A stretch of 64,000 nt of DNA from an uncultured Leptotrichia sp. Its GTDB lineage: Bacteria; Fusobacteriota; Fusobacteriia; Fusobacteriales; Leptotrichiaceae. The notes under the pieces were generated by a model that saw only the letters and a program-made list of their open reading frames with translations, did not search any database and was not told where the DNA came from. Shown piece by piece: positions 53,325-61,514 of this stretch. The stretch's first letter is position 1; each line of letters begins with the position of its first letter. The translations under genes were made by a program, and so were the position numbers. The stretch spans positions 1 to 64,000 of the forward strand of contig CALEXX010000024.1 in NCBI GenBank assembly GCA_937925095.1. The letters run 5' to 3'.

Positions 53325-53356
53325 AAAAAAAAAGATGAAACTGTTAGCTTCATCTT
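53325..53356 (-). terminator. Terminator of the S10-spc cluster at the secY stop codon
   Basis: AAGATGAA (53332-53339) pairs with TTCATCTT (53349-53356). On the minus strand the T-run is 53333-53325. The stem overlaps the TGA stop of secY. Confidence 0.85.
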
Positions 53357-54675
53357 CTACTTTTTCTATCTTTTTTTATAAAACCTTTCATCTTCTTAAC
53401 AGCCAGATATGAATCTATCTGCTGAAGCAGTTCCACTGCTGTCCCTACAAGAATCAGAAGACTTGTTCCTCCGATTAATACATTTATATTAAGAAAATAT
53501 CCAAACCATATGTTAGGGAATATTCCTAATAATGACAGGAATATAGCACTTCCAAAAGTTACTCTTGTAGCTACTCCTTCCAGATAATCAGCTGTTTCCG
53601 CCCCTGCTCTTACTGTTGGTATTGTTCCTCCGCTTTGTTTTAAATCATCTGCCACCTTATCAGGGTCAAATGCTATTGTCAAAGTATAAAAGAAAGAAAA
53701 TATTGTAATCAGTATTGCGAATAACAATAGATACATAACTCCTTTAGGAGAAAACTGAGCTGTTAAAAAAGTTTTTAATTTACTATCCTTCATCAATGAA
53801 ACCACAAATGGTGGTGCCGCCATCAGTACTGACGCAAAGATTATCGGCATTACTCCAGACATATTTATTTTTAAAGGCAGGTAAGTTCTTCTTCCAACTG
53901 CACTCTGTCCTCCACCAAATCCTAAACTACCTTTTCCTGCATACTGTATAGGGATTCTTCTTTCAGCAAGCTGTACTATTACCATTAAAGTTATAATTAC
54001 TACAAATAGTACCAAAGATAATGTAAACATTACAATACCTGTACTGTCCTTGCTAAGACTTGCCCACATGTTATGCAATACACTCGGTAACCCTGCAACG
54101 ATGTTTAGGAAAATTAGCATTGATGTACCATTTCCAATACCTCTTATTGAGATTCTTTCTGAAATCCACATCAGGAATGCTGTACCACCTGTCATCAATG
54201 CAACAGAAGCTATGATGAATTTTATTCCTGGCTCGATAACCATTCCACTTTTCATTAACGTTATTGATATTACAAATGATTGTCCTATTGCAAGAAGAAT
54301 AGTTACGTATCTTGTCCATTGGGTAATCTTATCTCTTTCCTTACCCCCTTCTTTCTGCATTTCATCTATTTTAGGGAAAATAACTCCTAAAAGCTGAAAT
54401 ACGATTGATGCATTAATGTAAGGAACTATTCCCAGTGAAAATATGGAAGCCCTTTCAACTGCTCCACCTGAAAACAGGTTCAAGAATCCAGCTAACGCAT
54501 TATTCTGAAACTCCTTAAAAAGATCCATATTAATTCCAGGAACTTGGATATGTATTCCAATTCTTGCAATGATAATCATAATCAAGGTAAAAGATACTTT
54601 TTTTTCCAATTCAGGTATTTTGAATATTGCTTTTATCCTACTTGCTATTGCTTCAGTTAAAGTCACTCTTACCAC
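53350..54675 (-). CDS. secY: Protein translocase subunit SecY
   Basis: The 441-residue protein has ten hydrophobic segments and SecY signatures. Visible are FTLIMIIIARIGIHIQVPGI, GIVPYINASIVFQLLGVIFPK (region), GIGNGTSMLIFLNIVAGLP and the conserved cytoplasmic loop before AERRIPIQYAGK. Known role: pore of the Sec translocon with SecE and SecG, fed by SRP (ffh is in this window) and SecA. It is the last gene of the cluster. adk and map, which often follow secY, are absent here; a terminator follows at once. Confidence 0.97.
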   Translation of the reverse strand: MVRVTLTEAIASRIKAIFKIPELEKKVSFTLIMIIIARIGIHIQVPGINMDLFKEFQNNALAGFLNLFSGGAVERASIFSLGIVPYINASIVFQLLGVIFPKIDEMQKEGGKERDKITQWTRYVTILLAIGQSFVISITLMKSGMVIEPGIKFIIASVALMTGGTAFLMWISERISIRGIGNGTSMLIFLNIVAGLPSVLHNMWASLSKDSTGIVMFTLSLVLFVVIITLMVIVQLAERRIPIQYAGKGSLGFGGGQSAVGRRTYLPLKINMSGVMPIIFASVLMAAPPFVVSLMKDSKLKTFLTAQFSPKGVMYLLLFAILITIFSFFYTLTIAFDPDKVADDLKQSGGTIPTVRAGAETADYLEGVATRVTFGSAIFLSLLGIFPNIWFGYFLNINVLIGGTSLLILVGTAVELLQQIDSYLAVKKMKGFIKKDRKSRR

Positions 54676-54711
54676 TACTCCTTATATATGAGAAAAAGCA
54701 AGATGTGAATC

Positions 54712-55326
54712 TTACTTATCCTCATTTTCTTTTTTATTATTTCCTGCTTTAGCTGAATATGACTTAACTTCAAGAATTTCTACGCTTCCACCTGCTTTTT
54801 CAACAGATTCTTTAGCCGCTTTTGAAATTCCATGTGCTTTTACAGTCAATTTCTTTGTAACTTCAGCATTTCCAATTATTTTCAGTAAGCTTGTAAAATC
54901 TTTTTCTTTAACATATGATTCAACATTTGTTTCTAAATATTCTTTTACAGCTTTTTTCCCTTTTACATTTCTCAATGCTTCATCTGAATATTTAACTATG
55001 AATTTAGGGTTTTTAATTATTCCATTTTCTACTAATGTTTGTAAGCTTACTACATCTCCATCATTGAATTTTTCAACGATATCAGATAATGCAATAACTA
55101 CCATATCTTTTTTAAATGGAGAATTTGAGAATCCTCTTTTAGGAACTCTTCTTACGATTGGCATCTGTCCACCTTCAAATATAGGTGAAACATAAGTACC
55201 AGATCTTTGTTTCTGACCGTTATGACCTTTTCCTGCAGTCTTTCCCCATCCTGTACCATGACCTCTTCCTACTCTTCTTCTTTCTCTTTTAGAGCCTTCA
55301 GCAGGTCTTAATTCATTAAGATTCAT
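54712..55326 (-). CDS. rplO: 50S ribosomal protein L15 with an internal insertion
   Basis: The N-terminus MNLNELRPAEGSKRERRRVGRG and GKTAGKGHNGQKQRSG are typical, as is the C-terminal LTVKAHGISKAAKESVEKAGG. At 204 residues it is about 60 longer than E. coli L15. An insertion of about 40 residues (roughly 107-146, Lys-rich, with YSDEALRNVKGKKAVKEYLE) sits before the C-terminal core, and there is a short tail. L15 binds 23S rRNA late in 50S assembly. Its ribosome site GGAGG lies inside the end of rpmD. Confidence 0.95.
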   Translation of the reverse strand: MNLNELRPAEGSKRERRRVGRGHGTGWGKTAGKGHNGQKQRSGTYVSPIFEGGQMPIVRRVPKRGFSNSPFKKDMVVIALSDIVEKFNDGDVVSLQTLVENGIIKNPKFIVKYSDEALRNVKGKKAVKEYLETNVESYVKEKDFTSLLKIIGNAEVTKKLTVKAHGISKAAKESVEKAGGSVEILEVKSYSAKAGNNKKENEDK

Positions 55327-55331
55327 TTATT

Positions 55332-55511
55332 CTAAACCTCCTCTACTTTAAGTAAATAAGAAACTAATTTTATTTTTCCTTCTATATCTGCTGTTTTATT
55401 ATGAATAACACTTTGGCTAATTTTTCTTAATCCAAGTGATTTAACAGTAGCGACATGATTAGGCTTTCTTCCATTAATTCCTTTAATAAGTGTTACTTTT
55501 ACTTTAGACAT
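55332..55511 (-). CDS. rpmD: 50S ribosomal protein L30
   Basis: A 59-residue frame between rpsE and rplO: MSKVKVTLIKGINGRKPN, HVATVKSLGLRKISQSVIH and the terminal KLVSYLLKVEEV, the L30 pattern. ATG at 55511, TAG at 55334-55332. GGAGG precedes the start. It occupies the standard place in the spc operon. Confidence 0.95.
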   Translation of the reverse strand: MSKVKVTLIKGINGRKPNHVATVKSLGLRKISQSVIHNKTADIEGKIKLVSYLLKVEEV

Positions 55512-55531
55512 TAATTTTACCTCCTAACCTA

Positions 55532-56044
55532 TTATCCTAAAATTTCTTCAACTGATTTTCCTCTAAGTCTAGCAACTTCTTCAACTGATCTTAATTTTTT
55601 TAATCCGTCTAAAGTTGCTCTTGCAACGTTATCTTTATTTTTTGATCCTCTTATTTTTGTAAGTACGTCAGTAACTCCGGCTAATTCAAGAAGTTCTCTT
55701 GTTGCAGAACCTGCGATAACTCCCGTACCTTTTGAAGCTGGTCTTAACAATACGCTTGTAGCATTGTATTTACCAATTTGATCATGCGGTAAAGTTCCGC
55801 CTTTTAAAGATACTATAATCATATTTTTCTTAGCATTTGCTACTGCTTTTCTTATAGCATCAGGTACACCATTTGCTTTTCCTAATCCTATACCAACTTT
55901 TCCTTTTTCATCTCCAACAGCTGCTAATACTGAGAAAGATATTCTTCTTCCTCCTTTAACAGTTTTAGAAACTCTGCTTATTCTTAAAAGACTTTCCTTA
56001 TATTCACTCGCTTTTGCTTCTCTATCTTTAATTTCTCTGGCCAA
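55532..56044 (-). CDS. rpsE: 30S ribosomal protein S5
   Basis: The 170-residue protein has the double-stranded RNA-binding N-domain (KESLLRISRVSKTVKGGRRI, VGIGLGKANGVPDAIRKAV) and the C-domain (ASKGTGVIAGSATRELLELAG, GSKNKDNVARATLDGL). Known role: decoding fidelity and mRNA helicase activity at the entry site. Spacing to rplR is 18 bases. Confidence 0.97.
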   Translation of the reverse strand: MAREIKDREAKASEYKESLLRISRVSKTVKGGRRISFSVLAAVGDEKGKVGIGLGKANGVPDAIRKAVANAKKNMIIVSLKGGTLPHDQIGKYNATSVLLRPASKGTGVIAGSATRELLELAGVTDVLTKIRGSKNKDNVARATLDGLKKLRSVEEVARLRGKSVEEILG

Positions 56045-56062
56045 AATAAATCCTCCTTCTCT

Positions 56063-56425
56063 CTAGAATTTTAATCCTGCTTCTCTTGCAGCATCTGCTA
56101 ATGCTTTTACTCTTCCTGTGTAAATATATCCGCCTCTATCAAATACTACACTGCTTATACCTTTTTCCAATGCTTTCTTTGCTATTGCCTCTCCAACTTT
56201 TTTAGCTGCTTCAACATTTCCACCTGATTGAGCTTTTGCACCTTTTTCAATTGTTGATGCTGAAACTAATGTTGTTCCTGTACTGTCATCGATAATTTGA
56301 ACAAATATATTTTTCAAACTTCTATACACAGAAAGTCTAGGTCTTTCAGCAGTTCCAACGATTTTTCTTCTTATACTTCTATGTTTTTTCTCTCTTAATT
56401 TATTTCTATCAAGTTTTTTAATCAC
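56063..56425 (-). CDS. rplR: 50S ribosomal protein L18
   Basis: The 120-residue protein has KHRSIRRKIVGTAERPRLSVYRS, FVQIIDDSTGTTLVSAST and VFDRGGYIYTGRVKALADAAREAGL. Known role: binds 5S rRNA in the central protuberance with L5. It lies between rplF and rpsE in standard order. GGAGG precedes the ATG. Confidence 0.97.
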   Translation of the reverse strand: MIKKLDRNKLREKKHRSIRRKIVGTAERPRLSVYRSLKNIFVQIIDDSTGTTLVSASTIEKGAKAQSGGNVEAAKKVGEAIAKKALEKGISSVVFDRGGYIYTGRVKALADAAREAGLKF

Positions 56426-56438
56426 TAAAATCTACCTC

Positions 56439-56972
56439 CTATCCTTTCTTACCTTCTTTTCTTCTGATTACTTCATCAGCATACTTAACTCCTTTTCCTT
56501 TGTAAGGTTCAGGTGGTCTTTTTGCTCTTATGTTCGCAGCAACTTGTCCAACTAATTGTTTATCAATTCCTTCAACAGTTATTTTAGTGTTTCCTTCAAC
56601 TTTGAAAGTAATTCCTTCAACAGGTTCTATTTCTACAGGATGTGAATATCCTAGAGCCAAAGTAAGTCCTTTACCACTAGCTTGTACTCTGTATCCAACC
56701 CCTACTAATTCCAATTTGATTTCAAAACCTTGACTTACTCCTGTTACCATGTTGTTTACATTAGCTCTTGTTGTTCCGTGAATAGCTCTTGTATTTGGTA
56801 AATCATTAGGTCTTTCAAAAGTTATTTCGTTGCCATCTATATTTACTTTTATTTCACTGTTTAATTCTCTTTCAAGCTGTCCCTTAGGTCCTTTAACAGT
56901 AAACTTGTTTCCATCTTGTTTAATTTCTACACCTGCAGGTATAGTTATAGGTTTTTTACCTATTCTTGACAT
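56439..56972 (-). CDS. rplF: 50S ribosomal protein L6
   Basis: The 177-residue protein starts SRIGKKPITIPAGVEIK and includes VKGPKGQLERELN, GVGYRVQASGKGLTLALGYSHPV and the C-terminal IRAKRPPEPYKGKGVKYADE. Known role: supports the factor-binding region near the sarcin-ricin loop. Typical length; 13 bases before rplR. Confidence 0.97.
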   Translation of the reverse strand: MSRIGKKPITIPAGVEIKQDGNKFTVKGPKGQLERELNSEIKVNIDGNEITFERPNDLPNTRAIHGTTRANVNNMVTGVSQGFEIKLELVGVGYRVQASGKGLTLALGYSHPVEIEPVEGITFKVEGNTKITVEGIDKQLVGQVAANIRAKRPPEPYKGKGVKYADEVIRRKEGKKG

Positions 56973-57003
56973 AACTTTCCTCCTATTTTATAAAATGCGT
57001 AAA

Positions 57004-57399
57004 TTACCACACGTAGCAAAGTACTTCTCCACCAACGCTATGCTTTCTGCATTCCTTGTCTGTAATAACACCTTTAGGTGTTGAGACAATGGCAATTCCT
57101 AATCCACCTAATACTTTAGGTAAATTTTCAACAGATGTATATACTCTTCTTCCAGGTTTTGAAATTCTCTTCAATCCTTTGATTACAGCATCTCCATCCA
57201 TATATTTTAAAGTTATTACTATATCTCTTATATTTCCTTCTTCTTTTATTTCATAACCGGCTATATATCCTTCATTTTTTAATATGCTAGCCATGCTTTC
57301 TTTTATTTTAGAAAACGGTACTTTAACTTCTGTATGTCTAGCCATGTTTCCGTTTCTAATTCTAGTAAGCATATCAGCAATAGGATCTGTTAAATGCAT
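57004..57399 (-). CDS. rpsH: 30S ribosomal protein S8
   Basis: The 131-residue protein has DPIADMLTRIRNGNMARHTEV at the N-terminus, VTLKYMDGDAVIKGLKRISKPGRRVY in the middle (region) and the C-terminal STPKGVITDKECRKHSVGGEVLCYVW. Known role: central-domain assembly of 16S rRNA and, in E. coli, feedback repressor of the spc operon. The operator site was not identified here. Confidence 0.97.
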   Translation of the reverse strand: MHLTDPIADMLTRIRNGNMARHTEVKVPFSKIKESMASILKNEGYIAGYEIKEEGNIRDIVITLKYMDGDAVIKGLKRISKPGRRVYTSVENLPKVLGGLGIAIVSTPKGVITDKECRKHSVGGEVLCYVW

Positions 57400-57420
57400 T
57401 TATTTCTCCTCCTCTCAAAA

Positions 57421-57708
57421 TTACCAACTTGATTTCTTTACTCCAGGGATAACTCCCTCTCCTGCTAATTTTCTGAACATTACTCTTGAAATCCCGAATT
57501 CTCTCATAAATCCTCTAGGTCTTCCATTTAACTGACATCTGTTTCTAAGTCTTGTAGGTGATGCATTTCTTGGTAATTTAGATAATTCTACGATTGCTTC
57601 TCTATCACCTGCTTTAGCTCTTGCCTTTAATTCAGCTCTTTTTGCTGCATATTTATCAACTATTTGTTCTCTTTTTAAGTTTCTTTCAACCATTGCTTTT
57701 TTAGCCAT
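57421..57708 (-). CDS. rpsN: 30S ribosomal protein S14, zinc-independent form
   Basis: The 95-residue protein has MAKKAMVERNLKREQIVDKY, LPRNASPTRLRNRCQLNGRPRG, and FGISRVMFRKLAGEGVIPGVKKSSW as C-terminal region. The CxxC pairs of zinc-binding S14 are absent; only one Cys remains. This is the longer zinc-free type. Known role: head of the 30S subunit. It stands between rplE and rpsH as usual. Confidence 0.96.
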   Translation of the reverse strand: MAKKAMVERNLKREQIVDKYAAKRAELKARAKAGDREAIVELSKLPRNASPTRLRNRCQLNGRPRGFMREFGISRVMFRKLAGEGVIPGVKKSSW

Positions 57709-57739
57709 TTATTAAGTTACACCTCCTTCAAAATACAAC

Positions 57740-58294
57740 CTATTTTGCAAACGGCATTCCGAATGCTTTCAATAACGCTCTTCCTTCTTCATCGTTCTGT
57801 GCAGTTGAAACTATAGTGATACCTAATCCTAATGTTTTGTCAACTTTATCGATTTCGATTTCAGGAAACACGATTTGCTCTTTTAATCCAAGTGTATAGT
57901 TACCTCTACCATCAAATCCTTTTGGAGATACTCCTTCAAAGTCTCTTACTCTTGGTAAAGTAATGCTTATCAGTCTATCAAGGAACTCATACATTTTTTC
58001 TTTTCTTAAAGTAACTTTTGCTCCGATTTTTTGTCCTTCTCTTAATTTAAATCCTGCTTCAGATTTTCTTGCAGCTCTTGGTACAGGCTGTTGCCCTGTA
58101 ATTTGTGCTAATTCCTTTATTGCAGTTTCAATTAACTTAGGATTGCTTACTGCTTCTCCAATCCCCATGTTTACTACAATTTTATCTAATTTAGGTACTT
58201 GCATAACGTTAGAAATATTTAATTCTTTCATTAATGCAGAAACTAATTCTTCCTTATATAATTTTTGTAATCTTGGAATATATTTTTCAGCCAC
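57740..58294 (-). CDS. rplE: 50S ribosomal protein L5
   Basis: The 184-residue protein has IPRLQKLYKEELVSALMKELN, VPKLDKIVVNMGIGEAV, FKLREGQKIGAKVTLRKEKMYEFLDRLI (region), LPRVRDFEGVSPKGFDGRGNY and FPEIEIDKVDKTLGLGITIV. Known role: contacts 5S rRNA and P-site tRNA. Typical length and position; GAGGAGG precedes the ATG. Confidence 0.97.
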   Translation of the reverse strand: MAEKYIPRLQKLYKEELVSALMKELNISNVMQVPKLDKIVVNMGIGEAVSNPKLIETAIKELAQITGQQPVPRAARKSEAGFKLREGQKIGAKVTLRKEKMYEFLDRLISITLPRVRDFEGVSPKGFDGRGNYTLGLKEQIVFPEIEIDKVDKTLGLGITIVSTAQNDEEGRALLKAFGMPFAK

Positions 58295-58318
58295 TTAAGT
58301 TCTCCTCCTCTCTAAATC

Positions 58319-58705
58319 CTATATTTCATTACCGGATACTACCGATACTCTTACCTTTTTGTTATCTTTTATTTCATATCTTACTCTTGTTCCCTTTTTT
58401 GCACTTTCATCCCAAAGCATAACTTTAGAAGAGAAAATTGGCATTTCTTTCTCTACAACTTCGCCTTGTGGGTTCATTGCATTAGGTTTAACATGTCTTT
58501 TTTGTATATTAACACCTTCAACTATGATTTTTCCTGTCTTAGGGAATACTTTTAACACTTTTCCGACTTTTCCTTTATCTCCTGTTTGTCCTTGACCTTT
58601 ATCATTTCTTGACAAATCCTTTGATCTACCGCTAATTACAACAACTGTATCTCCAGTTTTTACATGTAATTTGTTAGGTACTGATTTAACTCTTGGTTTA
58701 GCCAC
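58319..58705 (-). CDS. rplX: 50S ribosomal protein L24, slightly long
   Basis: KLHVKTGDTVVVISGRSKD and KGKVGKVLKVFPKTGKIIVEG form the KOW motif. VNIQKRHVKPN and KVRYEIK-like VRYEIKDNKKVRVS follow. At 128 residues it exceeds the usual 100-105. About 12 residues (LSRNDKGQGQTG) are inserted inside the KOW loop, and the C-terminus is extended. Known role: initiates 50S assembly and lies at the exit tunnel. Confidence 0.95.
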   Translation of the reverse strand: MAKPRVKSVPNKLHVKTGDTVVVISGRSKDLSRNDKGQGQTGDKGKVGKVLKVFPKTGKIIVEGVNIQKRHVKPNAMNPQGEVVEKEMPIFSSKVMLWDESAKKGTRVRYEIKDNKKVRVSVVSGNEI

Positions 58706-58730
58706 GCGTAAACCCTCCTTCCTATAATAA

Positions 58731-59099
58731 CTATAATACTTCTGGTGCTAGAGATACTATTTTCATAAAGTTTTTTGCCCTCAATTCTCTTGCTACAGGT
58801 CCAAAAATTCTCGTACCTCTTACTTCTAATGCTGAGTTTAAAATTACTGCCGCATTATCATCAAATTTTATATATGATCCGTCTGCTCTTTTTAATTCTT
58901 TTCTAGTTCTTACTACTACAGCTTTAACAACGTCACCTTTTTTTACGTTTCCATTCGGTATAGCTTCTTTAACAGATGCTACTACTATATCTCCGATTTT
59001 TCCGAATCTTCTTCTTGATCCACCTAATACTCTGATAACCATTATTTTCTTTGCTCCGGTATTATCAGCAACATTAAGTATAGTCTGTTGTTGAACCAT
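58731..59099 (-). CDS. rplN: 50S ribosomal protein L14
   Basis: The 122-residue protein has MVQQQTILNVADNTGAKKIM, GDIVVASVKEAIPNG, VKAVVVRTRKELKRADGSYI and FGPVARELRAKNFMKIVSLAPEVL as C-terminal region. Known role: intersubunit bridge near the factor site. GAGGAGG precedes the ATG; standard place after rpsQ. Confidence 0.97.
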   Translation of the reverse strand: MVQQQTILNVADNTGAKKIMVIRVLGGSRRRFGKIGDIVVASVKEAIPNGNVKKGDVVKAVVVRTRKELKRADGSYIKFDDNAAVILNSALEVRGTRIFGPVARELRAKNFMKIVSLAPEVL

Positions 59100-59131
59100 T
59101 TAAAATTTCCTCCTCTCAAATTTACTGAAAA

Positions 59132-59392
59132 CTATTTCGCTTTTTCTAAAATAGTTACAACTCTCCATCTTTTTTCTCTACTTAACGGTCTTGTTTCCAT
59201 TATTTGAACTCTATCTCCAACACCGCATTCGTTCTTTTCATCATGAGCTTTATATTTTTTTGAAGTTTTTACTCTTTTCTTATAAAGTTTATGCAGTTTC
59301 ATTGTTTCTTCAAGAACAACTACAGTCTTATCCATTTTATCAGAAACAACGATTCCTTCTCTTACTTTTCTTTCGTTTCTTTTATTTTCCAC
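59132..59392 (-). CDS. rpsQ: 30S ribosomal protein S17
   Basis: The 86-residue OB-fold protein has REGIVVSDKMDKTVVVLEE, KLYKKRVKTSKKYKAHDE, GDRVQIMETRPLSREKRWRV. Known role: early 16S binder in the 5' domain. GGAGG precedes the ATG; rpmC ends 12 bases upstream. Confidence 0.97.
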   Translation of the reverse strand: MENKRNERKVREGIVVSDKMDKTVVVLEETMKLHKLYKKRVKTSKKYKAHDEKNECGVGDRVQIMETRPLSREKRWRVVTILEKAK

Positions 59393-59404
59393 TGACGAAT
59401 CCTC

Positions 59405-59611
59405 CTATTTTACAGTCTTTGTTTTCTCAGTTATAATTGTTTTTATTCTAGCAACATCTCTTTTCACTTCTCTTATTTTTGCAGTGTTTATAGGAGTGTC
59501 CTGTAATTTTGCTAGATTCTGAAATTTCAAATTGAATAATTCCTGCTTTAATTCTTTAACTTTTGCATCTAACTCTTCTAATGATAATTCTCTAATTTCA
59601 TTTGCTGTCAT
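59405..59611 (-). CDS. rpmC: 50S ribosomal protein L29
   Basis: The 68-residue two-helix protein has MTANEIRELSLEELDAKVKE, FNLKFQNLAKLQDTPINTAK and the C-terminal REVKRDVARIKTII. Known role: sits at the tunnel exit near L23. The ATG overlaps the rplP stop by one base (TAATG). Confidence 0.96.
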   Translation of the reverse strand: MTANEIRELSLEELDAKVKELKQELFNLKFQNLAKLQDTPINTAKIREVKRDVARIKTIITEKTKTVK

Positions 59612-60036
59612 TACTTATCACCACCCACTTCTTCTCTTTTTACAAATCTGACTTTGATAGGTAGTTTATGTCCAGCTTTTCTTAATGCTTCTTTAGCTTT
59701 TTCTTCCGATACTCCGCCAACTTCAAACATTATTTTTCCTTTTTTAACTACTGCTACCCAACCTTCAGCATTACCTTTACCTTTACCCATTCTTGTTCCT
59801 TCAGGTCTTTTTGTATAAGGTTTATCAGGGAATATTCTGATCCAAATTTTTCCTTCCCTTTTAAATGTTCTATTTATTGTAATTCTGCATGCTTCTATTT
59901 GTCTTGATGTTATCCATCCAAATTCTTTAGCGGCAAGTCCAAATTCACCAAAATCTACTTTGTTTCCTTTTGTAGCTATACCACCCATTTTTCCTCTGAA
60001 CTGTTTTCTGTATTTTGTTCTTTTAGGTATTAACAT
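59611..60036 (-). CDS. rplP: 50S ribosomal protein L16
   Basis: The 141-residue protein has MLIPKRTKYRKQFRGKMGG, FGLAAKEFGWITSRQIEACR, WIRIFPDKPYTKRPEGTRMG and the 80s-loop GKGNAEGWVAVVKKG. Known role: A-site tRNA accommodation and late 50S assembly. It is joined to rpsC by a one-base stop/start overlap. Confidence 0.97.
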   Translation of the reverse strand: MLIPKRTKYRKQFRGKMGGIATKGNKVDFGEFGLAAKEFGWITSRQIEACRITINRTFKREGKIWIRIFPDKPYTKRPEGTRMGKGKGNAEGWVAVVKKGKIMFEVGGVSEEKAKEALRKAGHKLPIKVRFVKREEVGGDK

Positions 60037-60692
60037 TACTCATTTCCTCCTTCCTTTTTATTAGAAAGAACTTCACCATTGAATATCCATACCTTTAATC
60101 CTAATGCACCATATGTAGTGAATGCAGTTGCAGTTGCATAGTCAACATCTGCTCTTAAAGTATGTAATGGTACTCTTCCTGAAAGTGTCCATTCACTTCT
60201 TGCTATTTCGGCACCGTTTAATCTTCCCGATACCATTACTTTAATTCCTTTTACTCCAGCTTTTTCAGCTCTTTGAATAGCCTGTTGAACTGCCCTTTTA
60301 TAAGCAACCCTTTTTTCAATAGCTGTTGCAATGCTTTCAGCAACTAACTGAGCATCTTTATTAGGATTTTTAATTTCCTGTACTTTAACTTGTATTTTTT
60401 TGTTTGTCAATTTTTCAAGATTCGCTTTTAAAGCTTCTATTTCTTGACCTTTTCTCCCTATTAAAATTCCTGCTTTACCAGTTTCAATTATAATAGTTAC
60501 ATCAGTAGGAGATGTTCTTTCAATTTGAATAGTTGAAACTCCTGCATGATAATAGTTTTTCTTAATGTATTCTTTTATTTTTATATCTTCATGAAAATTA
60601 TTTAAGTATTCTTTTCCTTCGGCGAACCATTTTGAATCCCATGATTTAGTAATTCCGATTCTAATACCTCTAGGATCGACTTTTTGTCCCAC
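60036..60692 (-). CDS. rpsC: 30S ribosomal protein S3
   Basis: The 218-residue protein has MGQKVDPRGIRIGITKSWDS, a KH domain with IIIETGKAGILIGRKGQEIE, and the C-terminal domain with VMVSGRLNGAEIARSEW and VPLHTLRADVDYATATA. Known role: mRNA entry tunnel of the 30S head. Its stop overlaps the rplP ATG. Confidence 0.97.
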   Translation of the reverse strand: MGQKVDPRGIRIGITKSWDSKWFAEGKEYLNNFHEDIKIKEYIKKNYYHAGVSTIQIERTSPTDVTIIIETGKAGILIGRKGQEIEALKANLEKLTNKKIQVKVQEIKNPNKDAQLVAESIATAIEKRVAYKRAVQQAIQRAEKAGVKGIKVMVSGRLNGAEIARSEWTLSGRVPLHTLRADVDYATATAFTTYGALGLKVWIFNGEVLSNKKEGGNE

Positions 60693-60717
60693 AGACTTAC
60701 CTCCTTATACTTTATTA

Positions 60718-61053
60718 TTAGTTTCTTTCATCAACTTCTATAGTGATGTGAGCTGTCGGTTTTCTTATTACATCCGCTCTTCCCATTGCTCTTGGACTTA
60801 TTCTCTTAAGCACCGGTCCTTTATCTATTAATATCTTTGAAATAAATAGTTTATCAGGATCCATATTGTTATTATGTTCAGCATTTGCAATTGCTGATCT
60901 TAATGTTTTTTCTATAAATTTTGCCGCTTTTTTATTTGTAAATCTTAATATATTTAAGGCCTGTAAAGCATTTTTCCCTCTAACTACATCAGCTACAAGT
61001 CTTGCTTTTTGAGGACTTAATCTTTGATAACGTAATTTAGCTACAACTGCCAT
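60718..61053 (-). CDS. rplV: 50S ribosomal protein L22
   Basis: The 111-residue protein has LRYQRLSPQKARLVADVVRG, ALNILRFTNKKAAKFIEKTL, SAIANAEHNNNMDPDKLFIS, and the tunnel hairpin KGPVLKRISPRAMGRADVIR. Known role: lines the exit tunnel; mutations give macrolide resistance in other bacteria. The 63-base gap to rpsS contains a small CGGG/CCCG hairpin. Confidence 0.97.
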   Translation of the reverse strand: MAVVAKLRYQRLSPQKARLVADVVRGKNALQALNILRFTNKKAAKFIEKTLRSAIANAEHNNNMDPDKLFISKILIDKGPVLKRISPRAMGRADVIRKPTAHITIEVDERN

Positions 61054-61116
61054 TAAAGCTCTCCTTTCACTTACATATTATATCGGGCATTTCCCGAAAT
61101 TTATGAATAATATCTA

Positions 61117-61395
61117 TTATTTTCTTTTAGCATCTTTTTTAGCATCTTTTCCATGTCCATAGAAAGTTCTTGTTGGTGCAAATTCTCCTAACTTGTGTCC
61201 AACCATTTCCTCAGTTACATATACAGGTATATGTTTTTTACCGTTATATACTGCAAAAGTATGTCCGATAAATTGAGGGAATATAGTAGATCTTCTAGAC
61301 CAAGTTTTGATTACTTGCTTTTTTTCTCCCATTGTTTCAACTTTTTTCATTAAGTGAGCATCAACAAAAGGTCCTTTTTTTAATGAACGAGCCAT
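61117..61395 (-). CDS. rpsS: 30S ribosomal protein S19
   Basis: The 92-residue protein has MARSLKKGPFVDAHLMKKVE, TWSRRSTIFPQFIGHTFAVY and GHKLGEFAPTRTFYGHGKDA. Known role: 30S head, intersubunit bridge. GGAGG precedes the ATG. The 119-base gap to rplB holds a stable stem-loop. Confidence 0.97.
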   Translation of the reverse strand: MARSLKKGPFVDAHLMKKVETMGEKKQVIKTWSRRSTIFPQFIGHTFAVYNGKKHIPVYVTEEMVGHKLGEFAPTRTFYGHGKDAKKDAKRK

Positions 61396-61441
61396 TCTTT
61401 CCTCCTTATTTACATTAATTGATTGAGTTCATGTCAGCCTT

Positions 61442-61472
61442 ACACATCTTAATATCGCTATTAAAGATGTGT
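61442..61472 (-). other. Stem-loop in the rplB-rpsS gap
   Basis: ACACATCTT (61442-61450) pairs with AAGATGTGT (61464-61472), and the stem continues through a one-base bulge with AATA/TATT around a four-base loop. No T-run follows on the minus strand, so it is not a standard terminator. It may be an mRNA processing or stability element. Confidence 0.55.
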
Positions 61473-61514
61473 CAAGCAACATTACTATATCCATATATTT
61501 CTTTAGTCTTTAAA

